Positions 41,373-48,492 of a stretch of 64,000 nt of DNA are shown here, piece after piece. A program made the position numbers and the translations under genes. Numbering within the stretch: the stretch's first letter is position 1; each line of letters starts with the position of its first letter. Under the pieces are notes generated by a model. The model was not told the DNA's origin, made no database searches, and worked only from the letters and a program-made list of their open reading frames with translations. Source of the DNA: Virgisporangium aurantiacum (GTDB taxonomy: Bacteria > Actinomycetota > Actinomycetes > Mycobacteriales > Micromonosporaceae); contig NZ_BOPG01000033.1 of NCBI RefSeq assembly GCF_016863635.1, positions 248,001-312,000 on the forward strand, in the 5' to 3' direction.

Positions 41373-42572
41373 GTGGCCGGCTTGCCGTCCGAGGACCTGT
41401 TGCGCCGGTTGGCGCCGCAGGTCCTCGGCGCGGTCGTGCGGCGGTTCGGCCACTTCGACACGGCGGAGGACGCCGTGCAGGAGGCGCTGCTCGCCGCGAC
41501 CCGGCAGTGGCCGGTCGAGGGCGTGCCCGACAACCCGTTGGGCTGGCTGATCCGGGTGGCGTCGCGGCGGCTCACCGACCTGCTGCGCAGCGAGCAGGCC
41601 CGCCAGCGTCGCGAGTCCCGGGCGCTGCCGGTCGACCAGCCGGTGGTGTCCGACGTCGACGACACGCTGATCCTGCTGTTCATGTGCTGCCACCCGGCGC
41701 TCGCACCCGCGTCCCAGATCGCCCTGACCCTGCGCGCCGTCGGCGGCCTGACCACCGCGGAGATCGCGCGGGCGTTCCTGGTGCCGGAGCCGACGATGGC
41801 GCGGCGGATCAGCCGGGCCAAGCAGAGCATCCGCGCCAGCGGGATCCCGTTCGGGATGCCGACGGGCGAGGAGCGGCTCACCGCGGTGCTGCACGTCCTC
41901 TATCTGATCTTCACCGAGGGTTACCGCACCACCGCCGGCCCGCACCTGCACCGCGCCGACCTGTGCGCCGAGGCGATCCGGCTGGCCCGGATCGTCCACC
42001 GCCTCCTTCCCGACGACGGTGAGGTCGCCGGCCTCCTCGCCCTGATGCTCCTCACCGATGCCCGCCGGCCGGCCCGAACCGCACCCGACGGCGCGCTGAT
42101 CCCCATGGCCGAGCAGGACCGCACCCGCTGGAACGCCGACGACATCGCCGAGGGCGTCGCCCTGATCACCGCGGCGCTGCCGCGCGGCACCACCGGCCCG
42201 TACCAGTTGCAGGCCGCGATCGCCGCCGTCCACGACGAGGCGCCGAGCGCCGACGGGACCGACTGGCCCCAGATCCTCGCCCTCTACGAGGTGCTGCTGA
42301 AGCTCAACGACAACCCGATGGTGTCGCTGAACCACGCGGTGGCGGTCGCGATGGTGCACGGCCCTCTCGCCGGCCTCTCGCTCGTGGACGATCTGCGGCG
42401 CGACCCCCGGATCGCCGAGGACCACCGCGTGTTCGCCGTCCGCGCCCACCTGCTGGAGAGGGCCGGGGACCCGGCCGGAGCCCGCGCGGCCTACGAGGCG
42501 GCGGCCGAACGCACGATGAGCCAGCCGCAGCAGCGCTACCTGCGCGCCCGTGCCTCTAGGGTTGGGGGATGA
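41373..42572 (+). CDS. ECF42-type RNA polymerase sigma factor with TPR-like extension
   Basis: 399 residues from GTG 41373. Sigma region 2 is at about 14-80 ('HFDTAEDAVQEALLAATRQWPVEGVPDNPLGWLIRVASRRLTDLLR'), region 4 at about 110-160 ('LTTAEIARAFLVPEPTMARRISRAKQSIR'). A C-terminal helical extension of about 220 residues (DUF6596: 'VLHVLYLIFTEGYRTT', 'NHAVAVAMVHGPLAGLSLVDDL') defines ECF42. These have no anti-sigma factor; the extension itself is needed for activity. It is coupled to the DGPF gene upstream and overlaps the LLM oxidoreductase gene. Confidence 0.93.
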   Translation: MAGLPSEDLLRRLAPQVLGAVVRRFGHFDTAEDAVQEALLAATRQWPVEGVPDNPLGWLIRVASRRLTDLLRSEQARQRRESRALPVDQPVVSDVDDTLILLFMCCHPALAPASQIALTLRAVGGLTTAEIARAFLVPEPTMARRISRAKQSIRASGIPFGMPTGEERLTAVLHVLYLIFTEGYRTTAGPHLHRADLCAEAIRLARIVHRLLPDDGEVAGLLALMLLTDARRPARTAPDGALIPMAEQDRTRWNADDIAEGVALITAALPRGTTGPYQLQAAIAAVHDEAPSADGTDWPQILALYEVLLKLNDNPMVSLNHAVAVAMVHGPLAGLSLVDDLRRDPRIAEDHRVFAVRAHLLERAGDPAGARAAYEAAAERTMSQPQQRYLRARASRVGG

Positions 42573-43468
42573 AGGTCCGGTTCGGGGTCGGGCTGGGAAC
42601 GTCGAACGTGCTGGGGGAGCCGGCCGCGTTCGCGACCCTGGTCGACAAGCTGGAAGAGTTGCGGTTCGACTCGCTGTGGATCTCGGAGCGGGCCACCGGC
42701 CCCACCCTCGACCCGTTGACGGCGATCGCGTTCGCGGCCGGCCGCACCCGGCGGCTCAAGTTCGGCACCAGCGTGCTGGTGGTGCCGGGCCGCAACCCGG
42801 TGCTGCTGGCCAAGGAACTCGCCACGGTCGACGCGCTCAGCGGCGGCCGGCTGCTGCCCGCGTTCGGGCTCGGCACGCCCGACCCGCGCGAGCACGCGGC
42901 GTTCGGCGTCTCGCGGGGCGAGCGCGCGGCGTGGTTCGAGGAGGCGGTGCCGTTGATGCGCCGGCTCTGGTCGGAAGACCATGTGACGCACGAGGGGCCG
43001 CGCTTCCCGGTGAGCGACCTGTCGTTGTGGCCGAAGCCGGTGGGCCGGATGGAGGTGTGGCTCGGCGGCCGCGGCCCCCGGGAACTCGACCGCACCGGCC
43101 GGCTGTCGCAGGGCTGGCTCGGTGCGTTCCAGTCCCCTTCCGAGGCGGGTCGGTCGCGGGAGCAGATCGAGGCGGCGGCCGCGAAGCACGGCCGCACCGT
43201 CGACGACGACCACTTCGGCACCGTGCTGCTGTACGCGCGGTCCGGCGCGCTCCCGCCGGCGGTGGTGGAGCGGATCGCCCGGGTGAGCCCCGGCACGCCG
43301 ATCGGCGACGTGGTGCCGACCGGCGCCGACGGGTTCACCGACCTGGTGCGGCGGTACGTCTCGGCCGGTATCACGAAGTTCGTGCTGGTACCGGTCGCGA
43401 AGCCGGAATCGTGGGCGGAGGAACTCGCCTGGCTGTCGCCGCTCGTGCGGGGCTTCGAGGAGACGTAG
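42569..43468 (+). CDS. LLM-class (F420- or FMN-dependent) oxidoreductase
   Basis: 299 residues. The TIM-barrel luciferase-like fold shows 'FGVGLGTSNVLGEPAAFATLVDKLEELRFDSLWISERATG', 'KFGTSVLVVPGRNPVLLAKELATVDALSGGRLLPAFGLG' and 'VWLGGRGPRELDRTGRLSQGWL'. Actinomycetes often pair this fold with cofactor F420. ATG overlaps the sigma factor stop (ATGA), so it may be part of the ECF42 response. The substrate is unknown. Confidence 0.88.
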   Translation: MKVRFGVGLGTSNVLGEPAAFATLVDKLEELRFDSLWISERATGPTLDPLTAIAFAAGRTRRLKFGTSVLVVPGRNPVLLAKELATVDALSGGRLLPAFGLGTPDPREHAAFGVSRGERAAWFEEAVPLMRRLWSEDHVTHEGPRFPVSDLSLWPKPVGRMEVWLGGRGPRELDRTGRLSQGWLGAFQSPSEAGRSREQIEAAAAKHGRTVDDDHFGTVLLYARSGALPPAVVERIARVSPGTPIGDVVPTGADGFTDLVRRYVSAGITKFVLVPVAKPESWAEELAWLSPLVRGFEET

Positions 43469-43546
43469 CACGGTTGCCAGTCGCTCTGTCGCGCCGCTAT
43501 TGTCTACCGGAACGATAGAGAATGCCGGAAAGACAGGTTGACTGGT

Positions 43547-44473
43547 ATGCGCAAGCTCGTCCTCCTCGCCCTGGTCGGGCTGGGTGCCCAGCTGGTCGAC
43601 GGCAGCCTGGGCATGGCCTACGGCGTCACCTCGACGACCCTGCTCCTGGCGATCGGCACCAACCCGGCCGCCGCCTCGGCCACCGTGCACCTCGCCGAGA
43701 TCGGGACCACGCTGGTGTCCGGGGTGGCGCACTGGCGGTTCGGCAACGTCGACTGGAAGGTCGTGCTGAAGATCGGCGTGCCCGGTGCGGTCGGCGCGTT
43801 CGCCGGGGCCACGTTCCTGTCGAACCTGTCCACGTCGACCGCGGCGCCCCTGATGTCGGTGATCCTGCTGGCGCTCGGCGTCTACATCCTCACCCGGTTC
43901 ACGGTCGCCGGCCTGCCGAAGGACCAGCTGCGCAAGCCGCTGCGCAAGCGGTTCCTGTCACCGTTGGGCCTGGTGGCCGGCTTCGTCGACTCCACCGGTG
44001 GCGGCGGCTGGGGCCCGGTCGGCACGCCGGCGATCCTCGCGAGCGGGCGGCTGGAACCCCGCAAGACCATCGGCTCCATCGACACCAGCGAGTTCCTCGT
44101 GGCGGTGGCCGCCAGCCTCGGCTTCATCCTCGGCATCGGCGGCGAGGGCGTACAGGCGACCTGGGTGATCGCCCTTCTGGTGGGCGGCATCATCGCGGCC
44201 CCGATCGCCGCGTGGCTGGTCCGGCTCCTGCCACCGCGCGTGCTGGGCTCCGCCGTGGGCGGCGTCATCGTGCTGACGAACGTGCGCACGCTGCTCCGCA
44301 GCGACTGGATCGACGCTCCTGACCCGGTGCGGTACGCCGTCTACGTCGCTGTCTACGCGGTGTGGGCGGCCGCGGTCACGTACTCGATCCGCCAGCACCG
44401 CGCCGAGTCCACCACCGCTCGCCCCACGGAAGCCCGCGACCTGATCCCCACCGGAGCCGGCGCCCGCCGTTGA
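43547..44473 (+). CDS. TauE/SafE-family anion (sulfite) exporter
   Basis: 308 residues, ATG 43547. Eight membrane helices; the two family repeats open 'VGLGAQLVDGSLGMAYGVTSTTLL' and 'GLVAGFVDSTGGGGWGPVGTPAIL'. The family moves sulfite, sulfoacetate or related anions across the membrane. The 78-base gap upstream has an imperfect dyad, TGTCTACCGG (43501-43510) and CCGGAAAGACA (43526-43536), that could be an operator. Confidence 0.88.
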   Translation: MRKLVLLALVGLGAQLVDGSLGMAYGVTSTTLLLAIGTNPAAASATVHLAEIGTTLVSGVAHWRFGNVDWKVVLKIGVPGAVGAFAGATFLSNLSTSTAAPLMSVILLALGVYILTRFTVAGLPKDQLRKPLRKRFLSPLGLVAGFVDSTGGGGWGPVGTPAILASGRLEPRKTIGSIDTSEFLVAVAASLGFILGIGGEGVQATWVIALLVGGIIAAPIAAWLVRLLPPRVLGSAVGGVIVLTNVRTLLRSDWIDAPDPVRYAVYVAVYAVWAAAVTYSIRQHRAESTTARPTEARDLIPTGAGARR

Positions 44474-44531
44474 TCCTGCTGCCCGCGCCCTCGGTTGGCC
44501 CGTGGGTGCAGCATTTGTGAACCCCGAATTC

Positions 44532-44583
44532 CGGATCTTGGACTGCATGAGGGGTCATAGCCCCTTCGGGAGTCCAAGATCCG
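44532..44583. repeat. Palindromic intergenic element, GATCTTGGACT type, unit C
   Basis: CGGATCTTGGACT (44532-44544) pairs perfectly with AGTCCAAGATCCG (44571-44583). The loop holds a second stem, AGGGG/CCCCT. It sits between the convergent TauE and CopC genes, as unit D sits between convergent genes at 50746. Confidence 0.85.
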
Positions 44584-44657
44584 CAAATCAGGCCCACGTC
44601 AGCCGGCCACCGGACCCGTGCCCGGTCCACGGAAGGCCGCGACCTGATCCCCGGGCG

Positions 44658-45236
44658 TCAGTCAGCGGAGCGGCGGCGGTACCACACGGCGCCGCCACTC
44701 GCGGCGGCCAGCACCAGCGCCGCCACCAGGAGCCACACGAACGGCGACACGCCCTCGTCGGAGGAGGAGGCGGAGGAGGACGTCGCGACGTCGGCGGGCC
44801 GGGTGGTCGCGGGAGCGGCGGCCGCCGAGGTCTCTGAAGCCGACGGAGACGGGCGCGACGCGGCGGGATTCGCGTTCGTGAAGTCGAAGGTCCCCTCGAT
44901 CGGGTGACCGTCGGCCGAGACGGTGCGCCAGGTGACCTTGATCTGGCCGGGCGGCAGCGCCTTTACCGGCTGGGTCAGCGTCACGTCGGCGACGGTGGCC
45001 GGACCGTTGGTCATGTTCACGCCGTCCGGGCCGGCGATCACGATCGTGCTCAACTCGGCCTTCACCGGTCCGCTGAAGGACAGTGTCACCACCGGCAGAT
45101 CCGCGGTGACCATCTGGCCGGCCTGCGGGTTCGAGCCGGTGAGCTTGGCGTGCGCCGAGGCCGGGGCGGCGGGGAGCAGCACGACGGCGAGCAGCCCGAG
45201 CACGGCTGCGGTTACCCACTTCTGCATGGAGGTCAT
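44658..45236 (-). CDS. copC: CopC-family copper resistance protein, membrane-anchored
   Basis: 192 residues. A signal peptide (MQKWVTAAVLGLLAVVLLPAAPASA) releases a mature N-terminus starting HAKL, the usual N-terminal His copper ligand. 'SFSGPVKAELSTIVI' and 'VTWRTVSADGHPIEGTFDF' complete the CopC beta-barrel with its second copper histidine. A Ser/Thr linker and C-terminal helix (about 165-185) with a basic end anchor it. No copD gene is adjacent. ATG 45236 is used; ATG 45227 is possible. It is divergent from an ArsR gene. Confidence 0.9.
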   Translation of the reverse strand: MTSMQKWVTAAVLGLLAVVLLPAAPASAHAKLTGSNPQAGQMVTADLPVVTLSFSGPVKAELSTIVIAGPDGVNMTNGPATVADVTLTQPVKALPPGQIKVTWRTVSADGHPIEGTFDFTNANPAASRPSPSASETSAAAAPATTRPADVATSSSASSSDEGVSPFVWLLVAALVLAAASGGAVWYRRRSAD

Positions 45237-45278
45237 AGTCGTCGGTAATGCCCGATCGGTTCCCACCGGGTCCGATGC

Positions 45279-45320
45279 CAAAGATAGCTTTGACAACCCG
45301 GGATGCCAAAGCTAGCTTTG
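45279..45320 (+). promoter_or_regulatory. ArsR promoter overlaid by two palindromic operators
   Basis: CAAAGATAGCTTTG (45279-45292) and the perfect palindrome CAAAGCTAGCTTTG (45307-45320) are 28 bases apart. TTGACA (45290-45295), a 17-base spacer and TAGCTT (45313-45318) form a promoter lying within these sites. Transcription would begin at about the ATG (45325), giving a leaderless or nearly leaderless mRNA. Confidence 0.7.
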
Positions 45321-45324
45321 ACAT

Positions 45325-45876
45325 ATGCGCGTCACGGATCCGCGGGCGATGCGGGCGCTCGCCCACCCGCTCCGGCTCGACCTCATCGAGGCCCTCACCG
45401 TGCTCGGCCCGGCCACGGCGGCGGCCTGCGCGCGTCATCTCGGGTCGACGCAGGCGCTGTGCTCGTTCCACCTGCGGCAGCTCGCCAAGTACGGGTTCGT
45501 CGAGCAGGCGGCCGACAGCGGCGACCGGCGGGAGCGCCCGTGGCGCCTCACCGACATCGAGCAGTCCTGGGGCCACGAGAACGCCGAGCACCTCGACCGC
45601 GTCTTCCTCCAGCGGGAGGCCGACAAGATGCTCAGCTGGGTCGACCGGTCGAAGACCGAGCCGGACACGTGGCGGCAGGCGGCGTTCGCCGGTGGCGCGA
45701 CGCTGCCGGTCACGGCGGACGAGCTCGCCGACATCGCCACCCAACTGCGCGCCGTGCTCGCCCCCTACGTCGACCGGCTCACCGACCACGAGCGAAGGCC
45801 GGCCGGCGCCCGCTCGGTCCGGATCATGCTCGCCGGCACCCCGCAGCATCCACTGGAGGAGCGCGATGATGCCTGA
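45325..45876 (+). CDS. ArsR-type winged-helix regulator
   Basis: 183 residues. 'DPRAMRALAHPLRLDLIEALTVLGPATAAACARHLGSTQALCSFHLRQLAKYGFVEQA' is the ArsR winged helix. The long C-terminal part (about 90-183) is not the metal-sensor type; only scattered Cys are present. Two matching palindromes overlie its own promoter, so it is very probably self-repressing, and it may also control the divergent copC. The hydrolase gene downstream overlaps its end by 11 bases and is the likely main target. Confidence 0.88.
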   Translation: MRVTDPRAMRALAHPLRLDLIEALTVLGPATAAACARHLGSTQALCSFHLRQLAKYGFVEQAADSGDRRERPWRLTDIEQSWGHENAEHLDRVFLQREADKMLSWVDRSKTEPDTWRQAAFAGGATLPVTADELADIATQLRAVLAPYVDRLTDHERRPAGARSVRIMLAGTPQHPLEERDDA

Positions 45877-46777
45877 ACTCACCAAGGTCCGCGACCTGCG
45901 CGCCGGCATCTGGGTCCCCGCGGACCACCCGCAACCCCTGCCCGGCCTGGTCGTCGTCGACGGCTCGGGCGACGGCGCCTTCGACGACTTCGGCGACTGG
46001 CCGGCCCGGCTCGCCGGCTGCGGGGCCGCGGTGCTCGTCCACGACAAGCCGGGCTGCGGCGGATCGCCCGGTCACTGGACCGACCAGACCATCGACGACC
46101 GTGCCGAGGAGACGCTGGCCGCGATGGCGGTGCTGCGGCGCCATCCCGCGGTCGCCGGCCGCCCGGTCGGCCTGCTCGGCATCAGCCAGGGCGGCTGGGT
46201 GTCGCTCCGGGCCGCGGCGCAGGGCCCGGTGGATTTCGTGGTCACGCTGTCGGGCCCCGGCGTCGGTCCGGCCGCGCAGGAGCGCGTCCGGATCGAAAGA
46301 GAACTTCAATATGACGGCGTGAGCGCGGCCGACGTTCGCGAAGCGCTCGGGTGGGTCGACGAGCGCACCCGTCGCCTCATCGACGGTGAACCGGTCACCG
46401 ACGTGATCGCCCACCAGTCGCGGTTCGCCGACCGTCCCTGGTTCACGATCGCCACGCAGCACTTCGACGACCCGGCGACGATGCGGTTCCTCGCCGGGAT
46501 CCTCGCGTTCGACCCGGTGCGGTACATGCCCGACGTCACCTGCCCGGTGCTGGCGCTGTTCGGCGCCGCCGACCCGCTCGTGCCGGTGCCGGAGAGCGTG
46601 GTCGCGTTCGCCACCCACCTCCGCGAGACGCCCGGCATCGCCGTGTTCCCGGGCGCCGACCACGGCCTGTTCACCGCGCCGCCCGACCCGACCCGGTCGC
46701 GCGCCGACCAGTTGGCACCCGGCTTCCTGCCGATGCTCACCGGTTTCCTGGCAGCGCGGGGTCTGGAGCGGGTCTAG
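45866..46777 (+). CDS. Alpha/beta hydrolase
   Basis: 303 residues; GGAGGA precedes two consecutive ATGs (45866, 45869). The nucleophile elbow is 'LLGISQGGWVSL', the acid in 'LALFGAADPLVPVPES', the His in 'FPGADHGLFTAPP'. It belongs with the dienelactone-hydrolase/peptidase-like branch. Co-transcribed with the ArsR regulator. The substrate is unknown. Confidence 0.88.
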   Translation: MMPELTKVRDLRAGIWVPADHPQPLPGLVVVDGSGDGAFDDFGDWPARLAGCGAAVLVHDKPGCGGSPGHWTDQTIDDRAEETLAAMAVLRRHPAVAGRPVGLLGISQGGWVSLRAAAQGPVDFVVTLSGPGVGPAAQERVRIERELQYDGVSAADVREALGWVDERTRRLIDGEPVTDVIAHQSRFADRPWFTIATQHFDDPATMRFLAGILAFDPVRYMPDVTCPVLALFGAADPLVPVPESVVAFATHLRETPGIAVFPGADHGLFTAPPDPTRSRADQLAPGFLPMLTGFLAARGLERV

Positions 46778-47709
46778 ACGTGTACCGTCGGCCGGCCCAC
46801 GGCGTCGATGACCTCGGTGAGCACGCGTTCGGCGTCCTCGTGCGGCACCTGGCAGGTGCCGGCCGCGACGTGCCCGCCGCCGCCGTACCGGAGCATCACC
46901 GACCCGATGTCGGCGGGTGACGAGCGGTCGAGGATCGACTTGCCGACAGCCAGCACCGTGTTCAGCTTCTGCCGGCCCCACATCACGTGGATCGACACCC
47001 GGGCGGCGGGGAACAACGCGTAGACGAGGAAGCGGTTGCCCGCGTAGATCGTCTCCTCGTCGCGCAGGTCGACGATGACCACGTCGTGCACCATCCGGCT
47101 CACCCGGCGCAGCTGGTCCTCGAACAGCCGCCCGTGTGCGCGGAAGAGGTCGGCCCGCTCGGCGACGTCGGGCAGCGCGAGGATGTCGTCGACCTCGTCG
47201 TGGTCCATGCACGCCTCGATGAGCCGCATCATCAGGTCGTAGTTGGAGATGCGGAAGTCGCGGAACCGGCCCAGCCCGGTGCGGCTGTCCATCAGGAAGT
47301 TCAGGAGCGTCCAGCCGGTGGGGTTGAGGATCTCGTCGATCGTGTACGCGGCGGAGTCGGCCCGGTCGACCGCGTCCATCAGCTCGACGGAGACGTCCGG
47401 GAAGCGCTCCGCGCCGCCGTAGTGGTCGTAGATCACCCGGGCGGCCGACGGGGCGTCCGGCCGGATGATGTGGTTGCTCGCGATGGCGCCGAGGCGCAGC
47501 GTCTCCGAGTGGTGGTGGTCGAACACCAGGTAGGCGAGGGGCAGGTAGGGAAGGTTCGTGAGGATGTCCCGGCCGGACACCTCGACCGCGCCGTCCTGGA
47601 CGTCCTTGGGGTGCACGAACGTGATGTCGTCGACCATGTCCAGATGCCGCAGGAGCACGGCACAGACCAGGCCGTCGAAGTCGCTGCGGGTGACGAGTCG
47701 GTACTTCAC
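46774..47709 (-). CDS. DHH-family phosphoesterase
   Basis: 311 residues from GTG 47709, with an upstream ATG at 47736 as alternative. Motifs: 'LVTRSDFDGLVCAVLL' (DxD), 'AYLVFDHHHSETLRLG' (DHH), 'LMDAVDRADSAAY', and C-terminal 'VMLRYGGGGHVAAGTC' (DHHA1 GGGH). The family hydrolyses short oligoribonucleotides, pAp or cyclic dinucleotides. The substrate cannot be told. It is divergent from the MOSC gene and its stop overlaps that of the hydrolase. Confidence 0.88.
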   Translation of the reverse strand: MKYRLVTRSDFDGLVCAVLLRHLDMVDDITFVHPKDVQDGAVEVSGRDILTNLPYLPLAYLVFDHHHSETLRLGAIASNHIIRPDAPSAARVIYDHYGGAERFPDVSVELMDAVDRADSAAYTIDEILNPTGWTLLNFLMDSRTGLGRFRDFRISNYDLMMRLIEACMDHDEVDDILALPDVAERADLFRAHGRLFEDQLRRVSRMVHDVVIVDLRDEETIYAGNRFLVYALFPAARVSIHVMWGRQKLNTVLAVGKSILDRSSPADIGSVMLRYGGGGHVAAGTCQVPHEDAERVLTEVIDAVGRPTVHV

Positions 47710-47789
47710 GCTGGAGGCCTTCCGTCCGGAGTACATCTCCCGGATCGGCGCCCGGTCGGGGCAGCTGAGGACTTCGGTACCGTCGAATC

Positions 47790-48473
47790 ATGATCGTGGG
47801 CAGGGTGGCGTCGCTCTTCCGGTATCCCGTCAAGGCGATGGCGGCCGAGCCGGTCGAGTCGGCGGAGGTGTCGTGGCACGGGCTGGAGGGCGACCGCCGG
47901 TGGGCGTTCGTGCGCTCCGGCCAGGCCCGCAACGGGTTCCCGTGGTTCACGTTGCGCCAGCACCCCGGCCTGCACGGGTACCGGCCGGTGTTCGGCACGC
48001 CGATGCTCGTCCACACGCCGTCCGGTGACAAGTTCGAGGTCGACGATCCCGAGCTCGCCGCCGAGCTCTCCGTCGCCGGGCCGGTGTCCGCGCAGAAGCT
48101 CGACCGCGGCACATTCGACTCGGCCCCGCTGTCCCTGCTCAGCGTGCAGACGGTCGACGCCGTCGGTGCCCACGTGGGCATCGATGTCAGCCCGTTGCGG
48201 TTCCGGCCCAACATCGTCGTGGAAACCCTCTCGGGCACGCCGTTCGCCGAGGATTCGTGGGTCGGCGCCACGGTGTCCGTCGGGCCCGTGCGGGTCCACG
48301 TGGAGCGGCGCGACAAGCGGTGCATGGTGATCAACATCGACCCGGCGACGGGCGAGCGCGATCCGGCGGTGCTGCGCGGGGTGGCGCAGCTCAACGACGT
48401 CACCTGTGGGGTGTACGGGTCGGTGCTCGTCCCGGGTCGGATAGCCGTAGGTGACCCGGTCGATCTCGCATAG
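47790..48473 (+). CDS. MOSC-domain protein
   Basis: 227 residues. A MOSC N-terminal beta-barrel ('VASLFRYPVKAMAAEPVESAEVSWHGLEGDRRWAF') leads into the MOSC fold with 'RFRPNIVVETLSGTPFAEDSWVG' and the conserved Cys in 'RDKRCMVINIDPATGERDPAVLRGVA'. The family handles molybdenum-cofactor-bound sulfur, as in mARC-type N-reduction or cofactor sulfuration. No molybdoenzyme gene is adjacent. The Hsp70-like gene starts 20 bases downstream. Confidence 0.9.
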   Translation: MIVGRVASLFRYPVKAMAAEPVESAEVSWHGLEGDRRWAFVRSGQARNGFPWFTLRQHPGLHGYRPVFGTPMLVHTPSGDKFEVDDPELAAELSVAGPVSAQKLDRGTFDSAPLSLLSVQTVDAVGAHVGIDVSPLRFRPNIVVETLSGTPFAEDSWVGATVSVGPVRVHVERRDKRCMVINIDPATGERDPAVLRGVAQLNDVTCGVYGSVLVPGRIAVGDPVDLA

Positions 48474-48492
48474 CTGCGGTACCGTCACGGCC

